From contig CAVSJO010000006.1 of the NCBI GenBank assembly GCA_963728445.1, positions 62,001 through 126,000 on the forward strand: a stretch of 64,000 bases of DNA, read 5' to 3'. The translations under genes and the position numbers were made by a program. Source of the DNA: CAVSJO01 sp963728445. Its GTDB lineage: Bacteria; Gemmatimonadota; Gemmatimonadetes; Longimicrobiales; RSA9. Positions 33,850-42,234 of the stretch are shown here, in pieces (position 1 is the first letter of the stretch; each line of letters begins with the position of its first letter). The notes under the pieces were generated by a model that saw only the letters and a program-made list of their open reading frames with translations, made no database searches and was not told where the DNA came from.

Positions 33850-35682
33850 CTACGCGGGTGCCTGTCGCCGCCGCCGAACGAGGCGTCCGAACCAGCCGGT
33901 CTCCTGCCGTTGCTCGAGGTCGACCCGGACGAGCGCGGAGCGGATCGCCTCCTGCGCGTCCAGCCACCCGATGAGCCGAATCGGCTCGGTGCGGGACACC
34001 ACCGGAAGCTGCTCGACCTCGTGGCGGGCCATGCGGGTCATGGCGTCCCAGAGCGGCTCGTCCTCGTGTGCGACATGGAGACGAGCCGCTCCTGCATCCA
34101 GGACGGACATGCCCTGTCGTCCATGCGCAACGGAACGGACCACGTCCCCGTAGGTGATCAGGCCCCGCAGGGTCCCCTCCGCATCGACGATCGGCCACGC
34201 GTCCGAAGCCCCGTTCCGGCCGCGTGCCTCCTCGCCCGCTCCAGCCACTCGCCCGATGAGGTCCTGGACGGAGGTCGCCGGCGAGATCGGATGCAGCGCC
34301 GTCCCCATGACCTCGCCGACCTTGAAGCGCCTGAGGAGGTCCACCTCGAATTCCTGGTGGACGTCGATCCCCCGGTCTGCCAGCTCCGTCGTCATGAGGT
34401 CGGACCGCATGTAGAGGCGGGCCACGATGTCCGCCGTCACGGCCACAAGGAAGACGGGGACGATTGCGTCGAAGCGGCCGGTCACCTCGAGGGCGAAGAC
34501 CGTGAACGCCAGCGTCGCGTTGCACAGGACGCCGAAGAGGACGCCGGTGCCCGCAAGAGCGAAGAGCGGCACGGACAGGTGGACACCGGGCAGCATCGCG
34601 TTCGTCGTCTGGGCGACGATGCTGCCGATCGCCGCACCGGAGACGAACATGGGAGCCAGGAAGCCGCCCGACGTCTTCGAGCCCAGCGTCACGGTGACCC
34701 CCAGCATCTTGGCGATCATGACCGCGAGGACGAGTCCGACGGTCAACTGGTCCCGCAGGATCTCGCGGATCACATCGTACCCGACGCCGAAGGCGCGCGG
34801 AACGATCAGTCCGATCACCCCGAACACCAGGCCTCCGAGCGCCGGAAGCAGTACGTCGTCGACCGGCACGCGATGGATCATCCGCTCGAGGGAGAAATAC
34901 CCGTCCTTGAAAAGGATAGCGGCGCCGCCGAGGAGGAGGCCCAGCAGCACGAGGAACGGGATGTTCCCGAAGGAATCGACGGGAAGCGCGCCGGCCATCT
35001 CGAACATCGGCCCGCGGCCGATGATCACGCGGCGCATCCAGGTGCCGAACAGGCTGGCGATCGCGATGGGGATGAAGGAGCGGGCCCGGAATTCGAAGAC
35101 GAGGAGCTCGATGGCCATGAAGATGGCCGCGAGAGGGGTGTTGAAGGTTGCCGCCATCCCCGCCGCGGCACCGCAGGCGAGCATCACCTTCCGTTCTTCG
35201 CCCGTCGTCGTCACCCACTGGCCCACCACGGAGCCCATCGCTCCGCCACCCTGGATGATCGGCCCCTCCACGCCGAACGGCGCACCGGTGCCGATGGCGA
35301 TGGCGGCCGAGAGCGGCTTCAGGAAGAAGATTCGCGGCTTCACCCTGCTCAGGTTGACCCAGACGGCCTCCATGGCCTCCGGGATCCCGTGGCCGATGAT
35401 CCGACGGGACCCGTACTTCGCCATGACGCCGCATGCAAGGCCGCCCAGCGCGGGCACGAAGATGATCCACCACGGGAGACCCGAGTCGGGTGGCTCCACG
35501 AAGAACGTCGACAGCCGGTGGTAGAAGAAGGCGTTGTAGAGGAAGCCGATCAGGTGGTAAACCACGTACGCCGTTCCGGCGGCGATGAAGCCGATGGGAA
35601 CCGCGAGCAAGGAAGTCCGGACGAGCCGGAAGTGACCACCCGCGCGCTGGGCTTCGTCTCCGTCGCGCGAACCTGCGCTCAT
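33850..35682 (-). CDS. ClC-family chloride channel or H+/Cl- antiporter with two CBS domains
   Basis: 610 residues. About ten membrane helices include the ClC signatures GHGIPEAMEAVW (GSGIP-like), APFGVEGPIIQ (GREGP-like, retaining the gating Glu) and SKTSGGFLAPMF (GxFxP). A cytoplasmic tail (about 455-595) carries two CBS repeats (FKVGEVMGTALHPI and GMSVLDAGAARLHVAH). It exchanges or conducts chloride across the inner membrane, and CBS pairs usually bind adenine nucleotides. The gene follows the PiT gene on the same strand by 46 bp and may be co-transcribed with it. Confidence 0.94.
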   Translation of the reverse strand: MSAGSRDGDEAQRAGGHFRLVRTSLLAVPIGFIAAGTAYVVYHLIGFLYNAFFYHRLSTFFVEPPDSGLPWWIIFVPALGGLACGVMAKYGSRRIIGHGIPEAMEAVWVNLSRVKPRIFFLKPLSAAIAIGTGAPFGVEGPIIQGGGAMGSVVGQWVTTTGEERKVMLACGAAAGMAATFNTPLAAIFMAIELLVFEFRARSFIPIAIASLFGTWMRRVIIGRGPMFEMAGALPVDSFGNIPFLVLLGLLLGGAAILFKDGYFSLERMIHRVPVDDVLLPALGGLVFGVIGLIVPRAFGVGYDVIREILRDQLTVGLVLAVMIAKMLGVTVTLGSKTSGGFLAPMFVSGAAIGSIVAQTTNAMLPGVHLSVPLFALAGTGVLFGVLCNATLAFTVFALEVTGRFDAIVPVFLVAVTADIVARLYMRSDLMTTELADRGIDVHQEFEVDLLRRFKVGEVMGTALHPISPATSVQDLIGRVAGAGEEARGRNGASDAWPIVDAEGTLRGLITYGDVVRSVAHGRQGMSVLDAGAARLHVAHEDEPLWDAMTRMARHEVEQLPVVSRTEPIRLIGWLDAQEAIRSALVRVDLEQRQETGWFGRLVRRRRQAPA

Positions 35683-35728
35683 CTGCCGCGTCCCGAAGGG
35701 GGGACGGTCGTGCCGCCGTGACGGCCGC

Positions 35729-36994
35729 TCAAAGAACGACCCATCGGAAGATCTCGAAGAGCAGCGCGGCGATCGCCGCGGCGGCGGGGATCGTGGCGAG
35801 CCACGAGTTCACGATGTTGCGGATCATGCGCAGGTTCAGCGCGCCGATGCCCTGCGCGAAGCCGACCCCGATGACGCCGCCGACCAGCGTGTGGGTAGTG
35901 GAGATCGGCAGGCCCATGCGGCTCGCGACGAGCACGGTCGTCGCCGCTCCGAACTCGGCGCTGAAGCCCCGGGTCGGCGTGATCTCGGTGATCTCCTTGC
36001 CGATCGTCGCGATCACCCGGTAGCCCAGGGTTGCGAGTCCGAACACGATGCCGGCGCCGCCGAGGAGGAGGATCCACGTGGGGACGGTGACCTGCTGGGA
36101 GACGTGGCTGAACCCGCTCCCGGCGAGGTCGACGACGGCGGCGAGGGGGCCGACTGCGTTCGCAACGTCGTTCGCGCCGTGGGCGAACGCCACGAAGCAC
36201 GCGGTAGTGATCTGCAGGTAGCCGAACATGCGCTCGACGTACACGTACGGATTCGGCTGCCGCGGCGCCGTCCGCTTCAGGATATGGCGCGTGATCTCGC
36301 CGCCCACGGCCCCGAACGCCGCGCCCACGCCGATGGCGACGGGCAGAGGCGGGGCCGCGATGACGTTGTTCAACGCCTTGTAGATGGCGGCGATCGTGAT
36401 GATCGCCACGACCAGGGCCACGAGGAACGGGCCGATCCGGCGCGTCGCCTCGACGGGGTCGTCGCTGCGCAGGATGTTGCGGCGGATGAAGACGAAGACC
36501 CCGAACGCGAGCAGCCCGCCGAGCACCGGGGAGACGACCCAGCTCAGCACGATCTGCCAGATGGTGCTCCAGTCGACGCCGCTCCAGCCGAAGCTGACGA
36601 CGCCGACGCCCACCACGGCGCCCACGATCGAGTGCGTGGTGGATACCGGCAGCCCGAAGTGGGTCGCGACGTGGAGCCAGATCCCGGCGGCCAGCAGCGC
36701 CGCGAGCATGCCCAGCGCGAGGAGCAGCGGGCCGTGCACGCCGAACGGGCCGCCCGGCTGGAACACGTTCGTCTCGATGATGCCCTTGCGGATCGTGTCC
36801 GTCACGTCCGAGCCGGCGAGCACGGCCCCGGCGAACTCGAAGATGCTCGCGAACACCACCGCCCGCGCCATGGTGAGCGCTCCGGAGCCGACGGACGTGC
36901 CCATGGCGTTCGCCACGTCGTTGGCGCCGATGTTCCACGCCATGTAGAGACCGCCCACCACGGCGACGGCCAGCACGACCGTCGGAAGACTCAT
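35729..36994 (-). CDS. pit: inorganic phosphate transporter (PiT family)
   Basis: 421 residues. Both inverted-repeat signatures are present: IGANDVANAMGTSVG near the N-terminus and AHGANDVANAVGPLA in the second half, with about ten membrane helices. PiT proteins import phosphate with H+, Na+ or metal. ATG at 36994 overlaps the upstream DUF47 stop by four bases, the usual DUF47-pit pairing in which the DUF47 protein is a PhoU-like partner. Confidence 0.95.
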   Translation of the reverse strand: MSLPTVVLAVAVVGGLYMAWNIGANDVANAMGTSVGSGALTMARAVVFASIFEFAGAVLAGSDVTDTIRKGIIETNVFQPGGPFGVHGPLLLALGMLAALLAAGIWLHVATHFGLPVSTTHSIVGAVVGVGVVSFGWSGVDWSTIWQIVLSWVVSPVLGGLLAFGVFVFIRRNILRSDDPVEATRRIGPFLVALVVAIITIAAIYKALNNVIAAPPLPVAIGVGAAFGAVGGEITRHILKRTAPRQPNPYVYVERMFGYLQITTACFVAFAHGANDVANAVGPLAAVVDLAGSGFSHVSQQVTVPTWILLLGGAGIVFGLATLGYRVIATIGKEITEITPTRGFSAEFGAATTVLVASRMGLPISTTHTLVGGVIGVGFAQGIGALNLRMIRNIVNSWLATIPAAAAIAALLFEIFRWVVL

Positions 36995-37665
36995 CGCCGC
37001 GCGAGCATGAGGCGCAGCAGGTCCGCCGTATTCTCCGCGTGGTTGGCGACCTCACCGATGGTGTGCAGGATCCGCATCCACACCAGTACCGAGACCGGCC
37101 CGACTTCCTCCTCGTTCTCGAACAGCAGCTTGGACACCGCCGCCTGCTGCTTGTCCGCCTCCCACTCCATGTCCGAGATGTCCTTGATCCGCTCCATCGT
37201 GCGGTCGACTTCGGGCCCCGTGAAGGACGCCTCCTGCAGCGTCGGCAGCTCCTTCGCGATCTCGTACCACGCCTCGCTCGTCCGGATGACCTGGTCGACC
37301 AGGGCGAGGAGCGGCTCCCGCATCGCCGCCGCGATCGGCGTCTTCCGCATCGTCAGCAGAACGCCCAGATCCTCCGCCGTGTCGGCGATCGCGTCCTGCT
37401 CCCGCAGAAAGAGCAGCACGTCTCCTCGGTCCACGGGCATGAACAGCGACTTCGGGAGGTGGTCCCGGATCTCGTTCTTGATGACGTCCGCCTTGTGCTC
37501 GAGCTTCGAGATCTGGTGGTAGATCTCTTCCGTCTGCGACCACTCGCCGGTCGTGAAGGCGTCGAAGAGCGGCCGCAGCAGCGCCACCGTCTCGTGCACC
37601 CGTTCGGTGTGCTGCGCCAGCGGGCCGAACGGCGAACGGCCGAAGAGGCCGAAGATGGTCCTCAT
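36991..37665 (-). CDS. DUF47 family phosphate-transport regulator (PhoU-like)
   Basis: 224 residues, all-helical. HQISKLEHKADVIKNEI and LREQDAIADTAEDLGVLL carry the acidic metal-binding repeats of PhoU-like bundles. It is thought to control the adjacent PiT transporter. ATG at 37665 has GGAGGAGGAA directly upstream, a very strong site. A Pho-box-like sequence lies 41 bases further out (37706-37723). Confidence 0.93.
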   Translation of the reverse strand: MRTIFGLFGRSPFGPLAQHTERVHETVALLRPLFDAFTTGEWSQTEEIYHQISKLEHKADVIKNEIRDHLPKSLFMPVDRGDVLLFLREQDAIADTAEDLGVLLTMRKTPIAAAMREPLLALVDQVIRTSEAWYEIAKELPTLQEASFTGPEVDRTMERIKDISDMEWEADKQQAAVSKLLFENEEEVGPVSVLVWMRILHTIGEVANHAENTADLLRLMLARR

Positions 37666-37705
37666 GAGTTCCTCCTCCGGAGTCGGACGAAACCGCGCCG
37701 CGGAA

Positions 37706-37723
37706 GTTACAGGATTGTGACGG
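37706..37723 (-). promoter_or_regulatory. Pho-box-like direct repeat upstream of the DUF47-pit operon
   Basis: On the minus strand CCGTCAC-AATC-CTGTAAC resembles the PhoB box CTGTCAT-AAAT-CTGTCAC, with five of seven matches in each half and the correct four-base spacer. It lies 41 bases before the DUF47 start, where PhoB sites replace a -35. No good -10 follows, so this remains a candidate. Confidence 0.45.
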
Positions 37724-37772
37724 TCGCGCCACTCGGGGCCGAGCCCCGCTTCGCGTTCCAGCGGGGCCGCGC

Positions 37773-38855
37773 TCAGGCGGGAAGCCGCCGTCCCCCGTCG
37801 GCGTCGAACAGGTGGATCGTGTCGCGGTCGAAACCCAGCCGGACGCCGTCGCCAGGCGCCACCTCCGCACGCGCGGCTAGCCGGATCACCGCCGTCTCGC
37901 CCGCGGCTGTTCGGACGTGCACGAGGGTCTCGGACCCGAGCGCCTCGACCACTTCGACCGAGGCGTCGAAGCCGGCGACGTCGGAACGGGCCCTGAGGGA
38001 GAGGTGCTCGGGGCGGACGCCGAGGACGGCGTCGCCGCCCGGCGCGTCGGCCGGCCCGGGGACCGGCAGGCTGAAGCTCGGGCCCGTGAAGCGCCGAACG
38101 CCGCCAACGGTGACGAGCGTCCCGTCGAAGAGGTTCATGGGCGGAGAGCCGATGAACCCCGCGACGAAGACGTTGGCGGGCCGGTCGTAGACGTCCAGGG
38201 GGGCGGCGACCTGCTGCAGTTCGCCAGCGCGCAGGATCGCGATCCGCTCCCCCATCGTCATGGCTTCGGTCTGGTCGTGGGTGACGTAGACCATGGTGGT
38301 GCCCAGCTCCCGGTGCAGCGAGACCAGCTCGGCCCGGGTGCGGACGCGCAGCCGCGCGTCGAGGTTGGAGAGGGGCTCGTCGAACAGGAAGACCGCAGGC
38401 TCGCGGACGATCGCGCGGCCGAGGGCGACCCGCTGCCTCTGCCCGCCCGAGAGGGCCGCGGGCTTCCGCTCGAGCAGCGGCTCCAGATCCAGACGACGCG
38501 CGGCTTCCTCCACCCGCGCGCTCCGCTCGGCCCGGGGCGTCTTCCGCATCCGCAGCCCGAACGAGAGGTTCTCCCGCACGGTCATGTGGGGGTACAGGGC
38601 GTAGCTCTGGAAGACCATGGCGATGTCCCGGTCGCCCGGCTCCAGGTTCGTGACGTCCCGGTCCCCGATGAGGACGCGGCCCGAAGTGACCGTCTCCAGG
38701 CCGGCGATCATGCGCAGCGTCGTCGACTTCCCGCACCCGGAGGGTCCCACCAGCACGAGGAGCTCGCCGTCCGCGACGTCCAGGTCCAGAGACTTCACCG
38801 CCACGACACCGCCGCCGTACGTCTTGCTCAGGGACTCCAGCCGCACGCCCGCCAT
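37773..38855 (-). CDS. MalK/UgpC-type ABC transporter ATPase
   Basis: 360 residues. Walker A GPSGCGKST, signature LSGGQRQRVALGRA, Walker B VFLFDEPLSNLD and the H-loop THDQTEAMTMG are intact. A C-terminal OB-type regulatory domain (LGVRPEHLSLRA) identifies the carbohydrate-importer MalK/MsmK class. The gene is an orphan here, with no permease or binding protein nearby, so it may serve several transporters. It begins two bases after the upstream glycosidase-like gene. Confidence 0.93.
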   Translation of the reverse strand: MAGVRLESLSKTYGGGVVAVKSLDLDVADGELLVLVGPSGCGKSTTLRMIAGLETVTSGRVLIGDRDVTNLEPGDRDIAMVFQSYALYPHMTVRENLSFGLRMRKTPRAERSARVEEAARRLDLEPLLERKPAALSGGQRQRVALGRAIVREPAVFLFDEPLSNLDARLRVRTRAELVSLHRELGTTMVYVTHDQTEAMTMGERIAILRAGELQQVAAPLDVYDRPANVFVAGFIGSPPMNLFDGTLVTVGGVRRFTGPSFSLPVPGPADAPGGDAVLGVRPEHLSLRARSDVAGFDASVEVVEALGSETLVHVRTAAGETAVIRLAARAEVAPGDGVRLGFDRDTIHLFDADGGRRLPA

Positions 38856-38857
38856 CG

Positions 38858-40579
38858 TCAGTCCCCGCGCGCCATGGTCAGCTCCACCGTCCGCTCGTGG
38901 TCGAGCACCAGCTGGACCGGAACGGCCGTTCGGCTCCCCGCCGGGCGCGTCCCGAGGTCCGCCGGACGCCCATCCACGCTCGCCTCGAGCAGGCGCGTCC
39001 CCGGGAGCTCCGGCTCGAAGACCACGCGCATCGGCACCGCGCCGCCCGTCTGCTCCAGCCGCAACCGGTGCAGGTCGCCATCCCGCTCGTATCGCAGGGC
39101 GACGTCGCAGTCGCCGATTCGCAGGCGCTCCACCGCCACCCGCTCCCACGCCTCCGGGAGGCGCGGCCGCAGCGTGAGCCGCCCCCGGGGCGCGTCGGGC
39201 TCCGCCCCCAGCACGTCCTCCACGACGGCGCTCACCAGCTTCGCCGCGTCGGTCGCGGAGCTCGGTGCAGCCCCGTCTGCCCACCGCTCGTCCGACTCCC
39301 GCCCGGGCGGCCCGGGCCGCCCGGATCGTCCGGGTAGTCCGCGCCGTTCGGACCGCGGGTGCGGACCCGCGGCGGCGCTGGTCCCGAGGCGAGTCGGGCG
39401 GCGACGCAGCTCGGCCGCGAACGACCGCTGGCCGAGCGTGTCCGCGGCGTCGGCGAGCTCGGAAAGGACAGCCTGCCAGGCTTCGGCGCCGCCCTCCGGT
39501 CCCCTCTTCGCCGCGTCCCGCACCTGCTGCCATGCTCTCGACGCGAAGGCGGCGTCCCCCGTCCAGGCGAGGAAGCGGGAGAAGAGCCGGAGGTAGTCGC
39601 TCGCAGCCGAGCCCGCGCCGTCGGGGGATGCCAGGATCGTCCGGGCGGGGTCGCCGTCCCCGGCCGCCAGGCCCGCCAGCGCGATCGGCACCGCGTCGGC
39701 GCCGGGCGCGCCACGGCCCAGCGCCCACGCGTCCAGATGCAGCTTCGCCCACTCCACGGATGCGCCGACGCCGGATCCGTCGACGCGGATGGACAGCCGG
39801 TCCCGCAGGATCCGCCGGGCAGCGGCCGCCCACACGGCGGCTCGGGCGCCGATGTCGAGGAGCGCCTCCGCCGACCGGCACGCTGCCTCCGGATCGCTTC
39901 CGGCCCCCAGCGCCACGCGCAGCGCCCGTCCGGGCTCGAGCCGGGCCGCGAGACGGAGGCTCAGCGCGCTGTCATCGGGGGCTGCGCCGCCGTCCAGGGC
40001 CGCCTGCCATTCGCCGCCGGGTGCCGCGACGAGGGCGACGGCAGCCCCCGTGCCGTCCTCGCCGGCGACCAGGGCCGAGCCCGACGCCGTGCGCCAACGA
40101 ATCCTCGGGCCCGACGCGTCTCTCGGCCTTCCGGGCTCGACCCGCAGCCGGAGCGTGAGGTCGGTCGGAGCCCCGGCGCTCCACTCCAGCACGGCGCCGG
40201 AGGCGTCCCGGCCGACGACCAGCCGCTCCCGAACGGATATTCCGTCGACCAGGAGCGAGCGCTCGACGCCGACGGGTGACCGGGCGCGCGAGGCGGCCGT
40301 TGGCGTCGTTCCCGCCGCTTTCAGGGACTGGAAGTGGACGGTGCCGGCGCCTTCGAACGAAACCGTGCGCACGCCCTGCCGGAAGGTGCCGGCCGCCACC
40401 ACCCCGGCGCCCGGGAGGACGAACTCGCCGGCGTCATTCGACGCGAGGCCTTCCTGCCGCAGTCCCGGGTCCGGCAGCTCCGCAGGCGTTCCGGAGGCTC
40501 CGGAGCGGGCAGCATCGGGGAGCGGCAGAACCGGACGCTCTGCGGGGACGTGGGCGGAGTTGCGAGGCGGCGGCGGCAT
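38858..40579 (-). CDS. carbohydrate-active enzyme-like protein (debranching/glycosidase relative)
   Basis: 573 residues from ATG 40579 (an in-frame start at 40735 adds only low-complexity Arg-rich sequence). Residues about 60-260 are beta-rich and resemble the N-terminal domain of glycogen debranching enzymes and rhamnosidases (SPVGVERSLLVDGISVRERL). A reduced helical part follows, with a Gly/Pro/Arg-rich insert near 420. The C-terminus (GRLTLRPRLPEAWERVAVER) is like the beta-sandwich cap of (alpha/alpha)6 glycosidases. The catalytic barrel seems shortened and no catalytic Asp/Glu pair can be named. The next gene is a MalK-type ATPase, consistent with sugar use. Confidence 0.55.
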   Translation of the reverse strand: MPPPPRNSAHVPAERPVLPLPDAARSGASGTPAELPDPGLRQEGLASNDAGEFVLPGAGVVAAGTFRQGVRTVSFEGAGTVHFQSLKAAGTTPTAASRARSPVGVERSLLVDGISVRERLVVGRDASGAVLEWSAGAPTDLTLRLRVEPGRPRDASGPRIRWRTASGSALVAGEDGTGAAVALVAAPGGEWQAALDGGAAPDDSALSLRLAARLEPGRALRVALGAGSDPEAACRSAEALLDIGARAAVWAAAARRILRDRLSIRVDGSGVGASVEWAKLHLDAWALGRGAPGADAVPIALAGLAAGDGDPARTILASPDGAGSAASDYLRLFSRFLAWTGDAAFASRAWQQVRDAAKRGPEGGAEAWQAVLSELADAADTLGQRSFAAELRRRPTRLGTSAAAGPHPRSERRGLPGRSGRPGPPGRESDERWADGAAPSSATDAAKLVSAVVEDVLGAEPDAPRGRLTLRPRLPEAWERVAVERLRIGDCDVALRYERDGDLHRLRLEQTGGAVPMRVVFEPELPGTRLLEASVDGRPADLGTRPAGSRTAVPVQLVLDHERTVELTMARGD

Positions 40580-40767
40580 CCCGCCGAGTGTGCGTCGTCT
40601 GCCCGCTCCGTCGCAAGCCCATACGTCGGCCGCGCGCCCTCTGCACGCGGCCGACGAGGCCCGTTGCCGGACCGGGAGGCGCCGCCTTACTGTTCGAAAG
40701 CTCGGATGACGGGCCCCCTGGACCGGAACGTCCATTCCCCTTCCCTGACGCCCGCACCGGGAAACTC

Positions 40768-41061
40768 ATGACCCGACTCCTCGTCACGCACCGGACGGTC
40801 CCACTGGACCGCGAGGACGACTACTGGCGGCTGTGGACCGTCGCACGGGCCGCCATGGCGGAGGCCGGCGGCCGGGCGTGGCTCTTCCGCTCCGCGGGAC
40901 GGGTCGACCGCTTCCTGGAGTTCTTCGAGGACCCGGCGGACGCCGGACTCGTCCGATCCGATGCCGTCGCCGCGGCCCGGGCCGACCTGCACGACAGCTT
41001 CCCTGCGGACAGCCAGGACGAATGGACCGAGGCGTCCCGACCCGAGGCGGTGGACGAATGA
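40768..41061 (+). CDS. small conserved-looking protein, unknown function
   Basis: 97 residues. VPLDREDDYWRLWTVARAAM and AWLFRSAGRVDRFLEFFE suggest an antibiotic-biosynthesis-monooxygenase-like (dimeric alpha/beta barrel) fold, but similarity is only by eye. Start ATG at 40768. Its stop overlaps the pyrE ATG by four bases, so the two genes are co-translated. Confidence 0.65.
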   Translation: MTRLLVTHRTVPLDREDDYWRLWTVARAAMAEAGGRAWLFRSAGRVDRFLEFFEDPADAGLVRSDAVAAARADLHDSFPADSQDEWTEASRPEAVDE

Positions 41062-41612
41062 ACGATCCCGATCGCGCCCGACTTCTCGACATCCTCCGCC
41101 GACGCTCGCTCCAGCGCGGCGACTTCGTCCTCGCGAGCGGAGTCCGATCGAACTACTACATCGACGGCCGGCGGACCACCATGAGCGGCGAGGGTCAGCG
41201 GCTGATCGGACCCCTCGCCCTGGCCGCCATCCACGATCGCGGCTGGCGGCCCCGGGCGGTGGGCGGCCTCACCCTGGGCGCCGATCCGGTCTCCTACGCC
41301 ATCGCCTGCGCCGGCGCCGAGGCAGGCATCGACGCGTTCACCGTACGCAAGCAGCCAAAGTCCCACGGCAGCGGCCGGCGCATCGAGGGCTGCTTCGAGC
41401 CGGGCATGGACGTGGTCGTGGTCGAGGACGCGGTGACGTCGGGCGGCAGCGCCCTCTCGGCCGTGGAAGTGGTGCGCGGCGAGGGGGGCAGGGTCCTCGG
41501 CGTGTTCACGCTGGTGGACCGGGAGGAAGGCGGGCGGCAGAAGCTGATGGAGGCAGGCCTGGACCTGGTCGCCCTGTTCACCGCCACCGAGCTGCTCGAC
41601 GACGGCGCCTGA
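41058..41612 (+). CDS. pyrE: orotate phosphoribosyltransferase
   Basis: 184 residues. Transfers ribose-phosphate from PRPP to orotate in pyrimidine synthesis. It shows FVLASGVRSNYYIDGR, the Lys-rich loop VRKQPKSHGSGRRIEG and the PRPP loop VVVVEDAVTSGGSALS. It is translationally coupled to the preceding 97-residue protein (ATGA). It converges on a flavin reductase gene 15 bp away. Confidence 0.94.
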   Translation: MNDPDRARLLDILRRRSLQRGDFVLASGVRSNYYIDGRRTTMSGEGQRLIGPLALAAIHDRGWRPRAVGGLTLGADPVSYAIACAGAEAGIDAFTVRKQPKSHGSGRRIEGCFEPGMDVVVVEDAVTSGGSALSAVEVVRGEGGRVLGVFTLVDREEGGRQKLMEAGLDLVALFTATELLDDGA

Positions 41613-41627
41613 CGCCGTCCTCTCCGC

Positions 41628-42234
41628 TCAGGGCTCGACGACCGGACCCGGCCAGACGTCGCCGCTGGCGACGTCGCGGCCGAATGCTTCGAGCTCCTCC
41701 TGCGCTGTCTCCAGCCGCGACTCGTACGCCCGGCGCACATCCTCCGGCAGGTTGCCCCGGAAGTAGTCGCTCGTCATGACCTCGCCACGCCCGTCGAAGC
41801 GGGTGCCGACGACGTCGGCCAGGAAGAATGTCGCGGCGCCCGCGTCCATCGCGTTGACGACACGACAGTCGAACGCGGCGAAGACGTCGGCCAGAAGCGG
41901 ACAGCCGGTCTCGTCCCACCACCGTCTCGAAGACGCCGAGCTTGTCCCCGTCCCGGCCCGAGCGCAGGCCCAGCCCCCGAACCACGTTCCACTGGTCCTG
42001 GCGCAGCAGGTGGACGCCGAGCACGCCCGACCTGTAGACCAGGTCGTGGGAGAAGTTCGTCTTCGAGACGTAGAGCGAGACCCGGGGCAGCGTCGGGACC
42101 AGGGACGCACGCTGTGCGCTGTTCACGATGAGTCCGTTCCTGCGGCCGCCGGCGCTCGTGGTGATGGCAACGATCGGCAGCGTCAGCGACCGCAGCAGCC
42201 GGTACAGCTCGATCCCGGCGATCTCCTCCGTCAT
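41628..42234 (-). CDS. flavin reductase-domain protein, interrupted by a one-base frameshift
   Basis: ATG at 42234 opens an FMN-binding split-barrel domain (LTLPIVAITTSAGGRRNGLI, then LPRVSLYVSKTNFSHDLV) that runs to GVFETVV and is then lost. The rest of the domain (DETGCPLLADVFAAFDCRVV, ending at 41628) continues in the next frame. Deleting one C from the run CCC at 41915-41917 joins the two as FETVVDETGCPLLAD, giving 201 residues. The homopolymer position favours a sequencing or assembly indel, but a real mutation cannot be excluded. ATG overlaps the PPIase stop by four bases, so it belongs to the dnaN operon. Such proteins reduce flavins or act as flavin-dependent oxidoreductases. Confidence 0.75.

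Noticed and set aside
40579..40735. Upstream extension of the glycosidase-like protein
   Set aside because: The added residues are Arg/Ala-rich without similarity and cover the divergent promoter region of the 97-residue protein.
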